DNA of 64,000 nucleotides, from positions 992,001 to 1,056,000 of the forward strand of contig OZ252110.1 in the NCBI GenBank assembly GCA_965248545.1, read 5' to 3'. Below the pieces are notes generated by a model. That model saw only the letters and a program-made list of their open reading frames with translations, was not told where the DNA came from and made no database searches. The position numbers and the translations under genes are program-made. This DNA comes from Alteromonas_E sp965248545 (GTDB taxonomy: Bacteria; Pseudomonadota; Gammaproteobacteria; Enterobacterales; Alteromonadaceae). Below are positions 7,785-15,631 of the stretch, one piece after another (positions within the stretch are counted from its first letter, which is position 1; each line of letters starts with the position of its first letter).

Positions 7785-9248
7785 CTACTTGTCGTTATCG
7801 ATAGGCAGGCTGATCACAATGGACAGGCCTGAGGGTTGGCGAAGTCTTGCCTCTATGTTACCACCGTGACGCTCAATTGCACGTTGCGCAATACTCAAAC
7901 CCAAACCCACTCCGCCTGTTTGCCTATTGCGACTGGTATCCGTCCGATAAAAGGGTTTGAATAGCAATGCCAACTCTCCGGCGTCAACACCGTCTCCATC
8001 ATCCGCGACGGTCATTACCAGCTTGTCTGCTTTCAATTCAACACAAATCTCTATGCTTGAATGCGCATACTTCAGCGCATTGCGGCAGACATTTTCAATG
8101 GCGCTCAATAGCAATGATGAAGCGACGTGAACACTACCGTTCGGCTTTTCGGGGAACGCCACTGATAACTGTTTGCCGATCGACTCGGCCTCAAAATTCA
8201 GGTCCTCAACCAAAGGCGTGATATCGGAGTCCAACCAGACTTGGATGGGTATATGTTCAAACTGATGACGACCACTATTAGCGTTCATACGCGACAGCCA
8301 CAACAGTTGCGCAATCATGCTCTCCATTTGTTCGGACTCTTTGCTAATCCGCTCAATAATACTCATATCGACCTTGCGGTAGGTTGAGTCGCCGGTGGAA
8401 TCGTTGACGGGACCGCTGATGACATCTTCGGCAGACTGATCCATCTGACTCTGCTCCGCAATGCCGATAGCGAGCTGTAATCGCGTTAACGGTGACCTGA
8501 GCTCATGCGATACGTCGGCGAGAAAACGTTGGTGCTCATCAAATAATTTCTGCAGTTGTTCAGCCATTGTATTGGTAGCATCAGACAGTGATTCAAATTC
8601 ATCTTTGCGTCGCCGCGATAATTTGACCCGGCTTGCGAGATCGCCTTTGGCTAGCTTTTCTGTGGCGGCCTTAATCTCTTGTAGCGGCTGTGAAAAACTG
8701 CGAGCCAGGAAGTAACAAAGAATGCCCGACACGATTAACGCAACAAAGATCACTACACCTATTAATGTCTTACGTGACGCCGCAGGATGTCGAATGGTGC
8801 CCGCAAACAGCGCATGCTCACGCCCCAGCAGCTGGATTTTAACCGGACCTGCGAAGCGAGTATTTGCTCTGGTCACTATGACCGGTTCTGACTCCGTTAA
8901 CAGCTCTTCATATATGCGCCGGGTCGGCCGTGCCGGAGGCGGGAAGTTATAGGTGAATTCGCGACTCGCGACGTCGATCACGAACATCTGGTAATTCCGA
9001 GGACCCGACAGCTGGCGCATTGCTCTGACCAGTTGACGCTGGTTGACAATCGGCATCCTTTCCAAGCGCTCCGCTAAGCGCTCAAGTAAAACCAGTTGTT
9101 GAGGCGTTGGCTCGCTGTATTCGGGGGCGGGCGCCAACAAAAACGCTACTAGTACCCCAGTGCCAATGCTGGAAATGGTGACGAGCCAAAACCAAAAAAA
9201 GATACGTCCGAAGAAGCTATTTCGCGGGTCGAATCGGGAGCCCTTCAT
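7785..9248 (-). CDS. cpxA: Sensor histidine kinase, CpxA-like
   Basis: The 487-residue membrane kinase has TM1 at about 15-37, a periplasmic domain to about 165, TM2 about 167-187, HAMP to about 240 and a HisKA domain with FLADVSHELRSPLTRLQLAI (phospho-accepting histidine). The HATPase region shows NVCRNALKYA (N box), DDGDGVD and GGVGLGLSIAQ. These features and the neighbouring CpxR-type regulator and CpxP-type gene identify the Cpx envelope-stress system. An acidic insert of about 30 residues after the HisKA helix (around AEDVISGPVNDSTGD) is unusual. Its start overlaps the regulator stop by 4 bases, indicating translational coupling. Confidence 0.85.
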   Translation of the reverse strand: MKGSRFDPRNSFFGRIFFWFWLVTISSIGTGVLVAFLLAPAPEYSEPTPQQLVLLERLAERLERMPIVNQRQLVRAMRQLSGPRNYQMFVIDVASREFTYNFPPPARPTRRIYEELLTESEPVIVTRANTRFAGPVKIQLLGREHALFAGTIRHPAASRKTLIGVVIFVALIVSGILCYFLARSFSQPLQEIKAATEKLAKGDLASRVKLSRRRKDEFESLSDATNTMAEQLQKLFDEHQRFLADVSHELRSPLTRLQLAIGIAEQSQMDQSAEDVISGPVNDSTGDSTYRKVDMSIIERISKESEQMESMIAQLLWLSRMNANSGRHQFEHIPIQVWLDSDITPLVEDLNFEAESIGKQLSVAFPEKPNGSVHVASSLLLSAIENVCRNALKYAHSSIEICVELKADKLVMTVADDGDGVDAGELALLFKPFYRTDTSRNRQTGGVGLGLSIAQRAIERHGGNIEARLRQPSGLSIVISLPIDNDK

Positions 9249-9943
9249 GCGTCGACCTGGCGTAATATGTACCCTGAACCTCGGACGGTTTTGATCGGGT
9301 CTTCAAGATCCAGTTCAGACAGCTTTTTCCGAATATTACTCACGTGCATATCAATACTCCGGTCAAACGCGGCTAGACGGCGGCCAAGAACTTGCTGACT
9401 AATCTTTTCCTTCGTCACTAAATCTCCAGCATTGACCATTAATAGTTTGAGTAACATAAATTCAGTGCCCGTTAGCTCCAGTGCCTGTTGTTGCACGTAA
9501 GCGAGCTGCTTGGCGGGATTTAAAGTCAAAGCACCGATGCATAACTCCTGCTGACTGGTACTTTGCAGCGCGTGCTCTGTGCGCCGTAAGATGGCTTTGA
9601 CGCGCGCTGATAACTCGCGGTGATTAAAGGGTTTCGGCAAATAATCGTCAGCACCAAGCTCTAAACCCAAAACGCGATCATAGTCGTCACCTTTGGCCGT
9701 CAGCATAATAACCGGGGTCAGATGTGTTTGCCGCAGGCGTTTTAAAACGTCAAAACCATCCAGCTCGGGCATCATCACATCCAGCAATATCACATCAAAA
9801 TCGGCAGAAGAAGTTGCAGTATCAAGGCCAGTCTTACCGTCATGACAGACATGTACCTGATAACCTTGCGGTTCAAAATATTGAGTTAGCAACCCGGTTA
9901 ACTCGCGGTCATCATCGATAATTAATAGAGATTTATTTTGCAT
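9245..9943 (-). CDS. cpxR: Response regulator, OmpR/PhoB family, CpxR-like
   Basis: The preferred start is the ATG at 9943 (232 residues), because AGGTG lies six bases upstream; a GTG at 9952 overlaps that site. The receiver domain has SLLIIDDDRELTGLL, the phospho-aspartate in VILLDVMMPELDGFD and the switch lysine in YLPKPFNHREL. The C-terminal winged helix carries LTGTEFMLLKLLMVNAG and ends with DPIKTVRGSGYILRQ. It would bind CpxR boxes such as the candidate at 10034-10049 and activate the divergent cpxP-like gene and its own operon. Confidence 0.88.
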   Translation of the reverse strand: MQNKSLLIIDDDRELTGLLTQYFEPQGYQVHVCHDGKTGLDTATSSADFDVILLDVMMPELDGFDVLKRLRQTHLTPVIMLTAKGDDYDRVLGLELGADDYLPKPFNHRELSARVKAILRRTEHALQSTSQQELCIGALTLNPAKQLAYVQQQALELTGTEFMLLKLLMVNAGDLVTKEKISQQVLGRRLAAFDRSIDMHVSNIRKKLSELDLEDPIKTVRGSGYILRQVDA

Positions 9944-10033
9944 CACGTTCACCTACTACAGGCCATTAACTCCCTAGGATTGTTTTACAGCTTAATGATT
10001 TTGCTCGCCTAGTTGCAAAACACTGAAGCTGAC

Positions 10034-10049
10034 TTTACACAACCTTTAC
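10034..10049 (-). promoter_or_regulatory. Candidate CpxR box between cpxR and the cpxP-like gene
   Basis: On the minus strand the site reads GTAAA, six bases, GTAAA (plus strand TTTAC at 10034-10038 and 10045-10049). This fits the direct-repeat pattern GTAAA-N(about 5)-GTAAA described for CpxR. It sits in the 194-base gap between the divergent regulator and CpxP-like starts, where autoregulation and cpxP activation would be expected. The spacer is one base longer than the commonest form. Confidence 0.6.
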
Positions 10050-10137
10050 ACTGAGCTTGCGTTTCTTTGCATTGACGCGGATAGACTTAAGTCACGGTTT
10101 AATCAAAACAAAATAACGCAACTAGCATAGGTGAATT

Positions 10138-10911
10138 ATGAAAAAGTTACTATACGGAGCAGTCGCGCTAGCTATTAGTCTATCGGCCAGCGCACAACCA
10201 ATGGAGCGCGACGGTCGCGGCTCACCTTTTATGAAAACGCTCAAACAGCTGGAACTTAATGAGCAACAGAAAGCTGATGTAAAATTGATTATCAAGCAGG
10301 CTCGCAGCGACCAAGCACTGTTCCAACAGGAACGTCGAGATGCCAGAAAGTCTATGCAGGCGGTGATCCGAGCTGAAGAATGGGACGCAGCCGTCGCACA
10401 ACAAATTCTGGATGAGAATGCCGACTTACATCAACAAGCGAGGCTGCAACAAGCTCTCACCCGTCACAACATTTGGTTGTTACTTGACGACTCGCAAAAA
10501 CAAACACTCAGCGATTTAGATGGCCGTGGAAATGAACGCAAAGCACGCATGCAGGAACGCAGAGAATCGATGTGGCAAAGAGTAACTGAAAAATTGGCAC
10601 TCTCAGATCAGCAACAATCAGACATTGCGACCATTCGACAACAGCGCATGGAGGCTAGTGACGCATTTCGAACACTGGCAAAGGCGCATCGCGAAGCGGA
10701 ACGAGATTTGATCCGATCAGCAACATTTGACCAAGTGGCTTGGCAATCCCTTTATCAACAGCATCAAGACGCCGCACAAAGTCAGGCGTTAGCAATGGCT
10801 TACAGTAAGCACCAAGTCATGCAAGTCTTAACTGAAGAGCAGCGTGAGTTATTCGCTAACGCTGAGAAGAAAGCTCAAAAACGCTTTAAACAACGCCGCC
10901 AAGGTTTTTAA
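10138..10911 (+). CDS. Periplasmic CpxP/Spy-like protein with two tandem domains
   Basis: This 257-residue protein has a signal peptide (residues 1-19, ASA-Q) and then two CpxP/Spy-like helical modules, roughly 33-128 and 145-242. Each opens with a leucine-rich helix followed by a Q (LELNEQQ at 38; LALSDQQ at 153) and closes with an LTxxQ-like turn (LLDDSQ at 115; VLTEEQ at 230). Ordinary CpxP and Spy have a single module of about 140-160 residues, so this looks like an internal duplication. CpxP binds the CpxA sensor domain and acts as a periplasmic chaperone. The gene is divergent from cpxRA, follows a CpxR-box-like site, has an AGGTG ribosome site and ends at a strong terminator. Confidence 0.8.
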   Translation: MKKLLYGAVALAISLSASAQPMERDGRGSPFMKTLKQLELNEQQKADVKLIIKQARSDQALFQQERRDARKSMQAVIRAEEWDAAVAQQILDENADLHQQARLQQALTRHNIWLLLDDSQKQTLSDLDGRGNERKARMQERRESMWQRVTEKLALSDQQQSDIATIRQQRMEASDAFRTLAKAHREAERDLIRSATFDQVAWQSLYQQHQDAAQSQALAMAYSKHQVMQVLTEEQRELFANAEKKAQKRFKQRRQGF

Positions 10912-10920
10912 ACGCAAATG

Positions 10921-10952
10921 AAAAAAGTGGTGGCCACAGCCACCACTTTTTT
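10921..10952. terminator. Strong bidirectional intrinsic terminator
   Basis: A 14-base perfect inverted repeat (AAAAAAGTGGTGGC ... GCCACCACTTTTTT) with a CACA loop lies 9 bases after the cpxP-like stop. The A-tract on one side and T-tract on the other let it work for both the cpxP-like gene and the convergent methyltransferase gene that ends at 10993. Confidence 0.9.
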
Positions 10953-10992
10953 ACCTCGAGTCTAACTCGTTCGTTAACGTTGCCAATCGCGA

Positions 10993-11814
10993 CTATTGTT
11001 TGACGAATTTCAGTGTGAAACGGTCGCTCTCACCAATCTTGCGATTGCGCTCTTTCAAAGCTTCATCTTTCACATTGAGTGATGGCGGTAACGACCAGAC
11101 ACCGTTTTCATGGTCTGCAGGATCAGTGGGGTTAGCATTGATTTCAGACGCTTCGACTAGTTTAAGGCCATTGGCCTCTGCCATTTCAACTACCCAACTT
11201 TGCTTAACGTAACCCGTAAACACGCTGTCATCACCATCTTCGGGCAAGCGATGTCCAACAATACCGAACGTACCACCGGTTTTTAATACGTCATAAACAG
11301 ACTTTAAGACGTCATTGAATACACCGTCTCGTTTCCAACCGTGAACACTTCTAAAAGACAATACGACATCCGCCGAACCTGATTCGCCTAGGCTACTCTT
11401 GACTGGTGGGTCAAACGGAAGAATTTCGATATTACCGAATCGCTCAGCATCGGCAATACGATCTTTATAAGCGGCCATTGCTCTGGGGAAGTATGCAGGT
11501 GCGTTTTCGCGCTCCATATTAAAATGACCCGCGACTAACTTACCTTGCTTAGCCACATATGGACCCAGAATTTCAGTATACCAACCACCGCTCGGCGCCA
11601 ACTCCACCACAGTCATGTTCGGCTCCACGCCAAAGAAACTGAGTGTCTCATAGGGATTGCGATACTGATCGCGAACACTCTCTTCCGCTCGCTCAGGCGC
11701 CTTCACTGCGTCAGCTAATTGCTGATTCGCCATAACGGTTTGACTCATTGCCATGGATAACAAGCAGATTCCCGCGAGTTTACGGCCGAAAGGCGCTATC
11801 ATTGGTTTGAACAT
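10993..11814 (-). CDS. Secreted SAM-dependent methyltransferase-like protein (COG4798 type)
   Basis: The 273-residue product has a clear signal peptide (residues 1 to about 29, SQTVMA-NQQ) followed by a class I methyltransferase fold. Motif I reads VVELAPSGGWYTEIL in place of the usual ExGxGxG, a VVLSFRSVHGW motif-IV-like strand follows, and YDVLKTGGTFGIVGH is the post-II strand. Such exported proteins form a recognised but unexplained family; S-adenosylmethionine is not expected in the periplasm, so the fold may serve another purpose. A GGAGA ribosome site supports the start. It is apparently monocistronic, converging on the cpxP-like gene at a shared terminator. Confidence 0.75.
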   Translation of the reverse strand: MFKPMIAPFGRKLAGICLLSMAMSQTVMANQQLADAVKAPERAEESVRDQYRNPYETLSFFGVEPNMTVVELAPSGGWYTEILGPYVAKQGKLVAGHFNMERENAPAYFPRAMAAYKDRIADAERFGNIEILPFDPPVKSSLGESGSADVVLSFRSVHGWKRDGVFNDVLKSVYDVLKTGGTFGIVGHRLPEDGDDSVFTGYVKQSWVVEMAEANGLKLVEASEINANPTDPADHENGVWSLPPSLNVKDEALKERNRKIGESDRFTLKFVKQ

Positions 11815-12114
11815 AAGATCTCCATAATTGTTGTTTGTTCGTTAGGCCAGAATATCGTTTGTTTTAACGTCTAGATTCTAGGTGGCAAGTGTCGCAGACA
11901 CACAGACCGCATTAGACGATGTTATAGCAATACGGTACGTGAGCAATTTTCGCTTAAACAGCAATCAAAACGCGTCTGCGTATCCTGCTGCGACGAACCT
12001 AGCATGATTGAATAGAATAAACCGTTACCCAGTTCAAAGATAAACAAATTCTTTAGCTTTGTTTATTCACAAATACCGAAGTTCAACATTGTTTCTACAT
12101 TTTGAATTGCCGCG
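11815..12114. other. Intergenic region with one AT-rich inverted repeat
   Basis: This 300-base gap separates two leftward genes. The only structure I see is ATAAACAAA (12040-12048) pairing with TTTGTTTAT (12058-12066) across 9 bases, just downstream of the gene ending at 12115. It could be a weak transcription end for that gene or an AT-rich protein site. No ORF with a ribosome site and no RNA gene were recognised. Confidence 0.3.
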
Positions 12115-13215
12115 CTAGTCAACCGAAACATCGCTCTTTAATTGTTGATTTAACGCCGCCAATTGCTTCTCCATTTTGCGTAGCTGACGCTCGGTCTCCT
12201 TTTTCGCATCGACCATTTCATTGGCCAATGCGGCCAAGGATTTAAACTCGGAAAAACCCAATTTACGTTCATCTAAACGTTGATACTCTCTCTTACAGCG
12301 GTGGAAAAACATCACAAAATTGGCAAACGCATGGTGAAATGTTGCAAAGCTCTTAATCAGTAACAACACCAACGCAAGCGCGGTAAACCCCATAATCAAC
12401 AGGCTATTGCGCTTAACTTCCTGTTCTTCGAGCGCGATAGTCGGCAATAGGCTGGTTATGTAAGAGTTGAACTGCGCTTCTACTTGATGAGCTTTGCTGC
12501 GAAATTCTCCGCGTAAGCCTTTCTGGTGAGTGAACCCCATTTGTTGAACCGAACTGGTTAGACGCTGAGCACTCAGTCGATATTGCTCTAGCAACGCTTG
12601 TAAAGACGCTCTTTGTGGCGCAGAAAAACTTTGTAGCGCTATGGAAAATTGCTCAAGCAAGCGCGAGAAGCGACGAATACTTTGTGCATTAGGTTGAAGT
12701 AACATGCGCTTTTCAGTTAACACAACCTCACTCCAAAGTGTTTGTAATAGTGGCTGTTTACGCACCAATGATTGCTCCTGCAATTGCCCATTGATGCGAT
12801 TTAGATCAGCTAGCAAACCGCTCGAAGGCGTCAAACCTATTTCAGTCTGTAGTTCAACTAACTGACCAAATAACAAGGTGTATTCATCTAAGCTTTGGCT
12901 AAGCGCATTAAGCTCATTCTCATCGATGTCGAGTGCCGACATTAGCGTATCCAGTTGAACAAGCTTTTCCGACATTTGCTGATAAGTTTGATCAAATCGG
13001 AGTACGTAGTTATTGTCCAAGCGCAGTAAGAAGTCTTTCTCATGTCGCCTTAATTGCAATAAATCATTGCTCATTTCCCTGACAACATCCTTCTGCGCAT
13101 GCAATTCCAACAACCGGTTCGTGTAATGCAACTGGTTAAACATCATGAGCAACATGCCGATGACACATACTGCTGTAATCAGCATTAGACGCGACTTAAT
13201 TGAATCGAATTTCAT
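12115..13215 (-). CDS. Receptor-like membrane protein, HBM-type helical sensor region without an output domain
   Basis: This 366-residue protein has TM1 (about 12-30), a helical periplasmic region (about 31-270) and TM2 (about 272-292). The cytoplasmic tail of about 70 residues forms a coiled coil (ETERQLRKMEKQLAALNQQL). Near residue 55 it has LRRHEKDFLLR, a motif I associate with helical-bimodular (HBM) sensor domains of chemoreceptors and kinases. Full receptors continue into HAMP and MCP or kinase domains; here the protein stops after the coiled coil, with a normal stop codon and no continuation in other frames. It may act through a partner. It stands alone. Confidence 0.65.
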   Translation of the reverse strand: MKFDSIKSRLMLITAVCVIGMLLMMFNQLHYTNRLLELHAQKDVVREMSNDLLQLRRHEKDFLLRLDNNYVLRFDQTYQQMSEKLVQLDTLMSALDIDENELNALSQSLDEYTLLFGQLVELQTEIGLTPSSGLLADLNRINGQLQEQSLVRKQPLLQTLWSEVVLTEKRMLLQPNAQSIRRFSRLLEQFSIALQSFSAPQRASLQALLEQYRLSAQRLTSSVQQMGFTHQKGLRGEFRSKAHQVEAQFNSYITSLLPTIALEEQEVKRNSLLIMGFTALALVLLLIKSFATFHHAFANFVMFFHRCKREYQRLDERKLGFSEFKSLAALANEMVDAKKETERQLRKMEKQLAALNQQLKSDVSVD

Positions 13216-13295
13216 GGAGATGGACCTTTAACTTCAGCTGCTCAGTGTCCCCATGAAATATGACCAAGAAATGACAATCTGGCTAGATAAGCCAG

Positions 13296-13319
13296 AAAAA
13301 AGGCGCCTTAGAAGACGCC
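13296..13319 (-). terminator. Intrinsic terminator overlapping the stop codon of the NTF2-like gene
   Basis: On the minus strand GGCGTCTT pairs with AAGGCGCC (one G-T pair) around a two-base loop, and six T residues follow. The left arm contains the last codons of the NTF2-like gene and its stop lies at the loop, so termination is built into the coding end. Confidence 0.7.
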
Positions 13320-13850
13320 ATTATCATTCGCAATGCGGCCACCGCTGAGCATCGCGTAGAGCCGCATGAAGCCATCCAAGGCTTGAATTGAGTCCCAATG
13401 CTCAACGATTCTTCCCTGCTCCAAACGCCAAATATCAATAATATTTAAACCTTTCGCATCATTGCCTCGGTCGCCTTTGTGCAAGGTCGCATGTGAGTGG
13501 AAAATGACAAAATCTCCGTCTACCATAACGTTCTTAACGTCATAACTGTATTCTGGATAGTCCTCCACAAATTCCCGCAAGAATCCCACAAGCCCGGATA
13601 TTTTATCGGGTATATTGCGGTTGTGTTGCACGTAGGCACTGTCGTTATAGTGCTCTAAAACGTATTCAAAATCGTGGCGATTCATCAAGTTTTCGACAAA
13701 GTCTGTCACACGCATTGCATTATTGAGTTCATGTTTTGTCCAGCTGGTCTTAACGTGCTGCTCTAGGTTAATTGCGAGCCTATCGTCTGTTTGAGCTGAT
13801 ACTGAGAGACTGATAAGCAATAGAACAAAACTCAGTGTAAATTTGAACAT
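13308..13850 (-). CDS. Exported SnoaL/NTF2-like protein
   Basis: The frame is open to 13892, but the ATG at 13850 follows an AAAGGAA ribosome site and starts a proper signal peptide (MFKFTLSFVLLLISLSVSAQ), giving 180 residues. The mature domain is an NTF2-like cone typical of the SnoaL family: HDFEYVLEHYNDSAYVQHN, DKISGLVGFLREFVEDYPEY, then IIDIWRLEQGRIVEHWD. Such domains bind or isomerise small molecules; no catalytic assignment is possible. It is divergent from an HxlR regulator with a long perfect inverted repeat between them, and is probably its target. Exported versions are less usual than cytoplasmic ones. Confidence 0.75.
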   Translation of the reverse strand: MFKFTLSFVLLLISLSVSAQTDDRLAINLEQHVKTSWTKHELNNAMRVTDFVENLMNRHDFEYVLEHYNDSAYVQHNRNIPDKISGLVGFLREFVEDYPEYSYDVKNVMVDGDFVIFHSHATLHKGDRGNDAKGLNIIDIWRLEQGRIVEHWDSIQALDGFMRLYAMLSGGRIANDNGVF

Positions 13851-13871
13851 TTTTAGATTCCTTTTAATTAC

Positions 13872-13911
13872 TAGGTTACTATTAATAACCATTATAAAAA
13901 ATAGTAACCTA
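13872..13911. promoter_or_regulatory. Operator-like inverted repeat between NTF2-like and HxlR genes
   Basis: TAGGTTACTATT (13872-13883) is perfectly repeated in inverse at 13900-13911, 12 bases per arm with a 16-base spacer. It sits in the 139-base divergent intergenic region, just upstream of the NTF2-like ribosome site. An inner dyad GGTTA...TAACC lies at 13874-13890. The TACT/AGTA cores recall sites of HxlR-family regulators such as YodB, though the spacing differs. Binding by the adjacent HxlR protein is inferred. Confidence 0.65.
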
Positions 13912-13989
13912 AGCTACAATTAGGCAGTTTTTTGTTCGTAAGGCACTTTTTGGTAACCCGACATAGTTTGCTCACGATAAGGATTAAAA

Positions 13990-14373
13990 ATGACAAAGCG
14001 CTTAAGTACTGACCGTCGTATATTCGAGAACAATGAAGATTGTCCGATCAGAAATGTTGTAGCGCAGATTGGTGACAAATGGTCCATGCTGATTTTATTT
14101 GCACTGGTCGATGGTGCTGACAGATTTAATGCACTCAAATTTCGCATAAAGGGAATATCACAACGGATGTTAACCCAAACACTCAGAGATCTAGAAAGGG
14201 AAGGTTTCGTGACTCGTACCGTGTTTCCTGAAGTACCTGTTCGCGTCGAGTATCAATTAACTGGTATGGGTGAAAGCCTCGTCAAACCCCTCTACCAGTT
14301 GGTCGCTTGGGCGGACGAGCGCCACAGTGACATTAAACGTGCGAGACACGCCTATGATCAACGGGTTGAATAA
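13990..14373 (+). CDS. HxlR-family transcriptional regulator
   Basis: The 127-residue winged-helix protein matches the HxlR layout: CPIRNVVAQIGDKWSMLILF, then RFNALKFRIKGISQRMLTQT, LRDLEREGFVTRTVFPEVPV and YQLTGMGESL. The conserved N-terminal cysteine of many redox- or electrophile-sensing members is present at residue 18 (DCPIRN), so it may sense thiol-reactive compounds. It starts at an ATG after AAGGA. It is divergent from the NTF2-like gene and shares an operator-like dyad with it. Confidence 0.9.
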   Translation: MTKRLSTDRRIFENNEDCPIRNVVAQIGDKWSMLILFALVDGADRFNALKFRIKGISQRMLTQTLRDLEREGFVTRTVFPEVPVRVEYQLTGMGESLVKPLYQLVAWADERHSDIKRARHAYDQRVE

Positions 14374-14579
14374 ACCTAAATGTTGGGCTGACTGACGCGA
14401 GACAATTTTGACTAATTAGTGTGGTATTTCCCCACAAAACTTGGTGACATTCACCAAAAGCTAATAGAGATAAATGTAAATTACTGTTATTAAAGGAAAT
14501 TATATTTGGCCTTTATCTTGCTGTAAGTCGCCTATGGCAAAAGCATAATTGCCTAGCATAAAAATTTGAGGACAAAATT

Positions 14580-15575
14580 ATGTATTCAGATGAAGAACTC
14601 AACGATGCCGTGAAGAACGGAATCTTCAGCTCCAGTGCTGTTTATGAATTTAGACAACATATCGCCAAAAGCCGCGATACCGTGCAGGTTGATGAGGAAA
14701 ATTTCCGTTTATTGGGCGGTTTTAACGATATTTTTGTCGTTATCGCCAGTGGCTTACTTCTCGTCTCGCTTACCTGGTTAGGTAAAACTGTTTCTCCCTT
14801 GTTAGGAGCGGTTGTGCTCGCAGCAGGCTCTTGGGCACTCGCTGAAATCTTTGTACGTAGAAAGCGCATGGCGCTACCTGCGATTGCGCTACTCATTAGC
14901 TTTGTCGTTGGTTTATTTTCAATTCCAATTTCACTCGGCCAACCGCCTACTGAAATTCAGTTTTTAGCTGCTGCGGGTCTAGCCACAGCTGGCGCGTGGT
15001 TGCATTGGCAACGCTTTAGAGTTCCCATCACTTTGGCTGCCGGTATGGTCGCTTTATTTGCTGGAATTTTTGGTATCGTGGTAAGTCAATTTCCGGAAGC
15101 TAGGTTCTATTATCAACCGTATCTCGCTGTTGCTGGTTTACTGACGTTTGCACTCGCAATGTACTGGGATGCCAGAGATCCACAGCGTCAAACGCGTCAA
15201 TCTGACGTAGCGTTTTGGTTACATTTATTGGCGGCCCCCATGATCGTGCATCCAATCTTTAGTAGCTTGGGCATATTCTCGGGCGTGACCGGTTACTCTA
15301 CAGCATTAATGGTGCTTGGCATCTACCTCATGTTGGCATTGGTTTCTATCGCCGTTGATAGACGCGCCATCATGGTTTCCGCATTGATATATGTTGTGTA
15401 TGCCATGAGCGGCCTACTGGAGAACTACGGTTTTGTGAGTCACAGTCTGGCTATGACAGGTATTTGTATTGGCGGCAGTTTGTTATTGTTGTCGGCTTAT
15501 TGGCACCAAAGCCGTCAGTTTGTGGTCGGGTTACTACCACAAAAAACACACGCATTTTTACCTGCACTACACTAA
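14580..15575 (+). CDS. Multipass inner-membrane protein of unknown function
   Basis: I do not recognise this 331-residue protein beyond being integral to the membrane. A soluble N-terminus of about 48 residues (MYSDEELNDAVKNG...) is followed by roughly ten hydrophobic segments starting around FVVIASGLLLVSLTWLG and ending around GICIGGSLLLLSAYW. The layout vaguely recalls DUF2157-like membrane proteins, but I cannot confirm that. It begins at an ATG after GAGGA and ends before a hairpin terminator. It appears monocistronic, with 206 bases upstream, and converges on mgsA. Confidence 0.6.
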   Translation: MYSDEELNDAVKNGIFSSSAVYEFRQHIAKSRDTVQVDEENFRLLGGFNDIFVVIASGLLLVSLTWLGKTVSPLLGAVVLAAGSWALAEIFVRRKRMALPAIALLISFVVGLFSIPISLGQPPTEIQFLAAAGLATAGAWLHWQRFRVPITLAAGMVALFAGIFGIVVSQFPEARFYYQPYLAVAGLLTFALAMYWDARDPQRQTRQSDVAFWLHLLAAPMIVHPIFSSLGIFSGVTGYSTALMVLGIYLMLALVSIAVDRRAIMVSALIYVVYAMSGLLENYGFVSHSLAMTGICIGGSLLLLSAYWHQSRQFVVGLLPQKTHAFLPALH

Positions 15576-15597
15576 CCACCCAATCAGCTGAAAGTGT

Positions 15598-15631
15598 GAA
15601 ATGCCGGCTAATATGTCGGCATTTCTCTTTT
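15598..15631 (+). terminator. Intrinsic terminator between the membrane protein gene and mgsA
   Basis: GAAATGCCG (15598-15606) pairs perfectly with CGGCATTTC (15617-15625) around a 10-base loop, followed by TCTTTTAT on the plus strand. The stem overlaps the mgsA stop, and the hairpin could also end that transcript, though the T-tract is poor in that direction. Confidence 0.7.

Noticed and set aside
12040..12066. ATAAACAAA/TTTGTTTAT hairpin as a strong terminator
   Set aside because: All pairs but two are A-T and the following T-tract is short, so it is listed only as a feature of the intergenic region.
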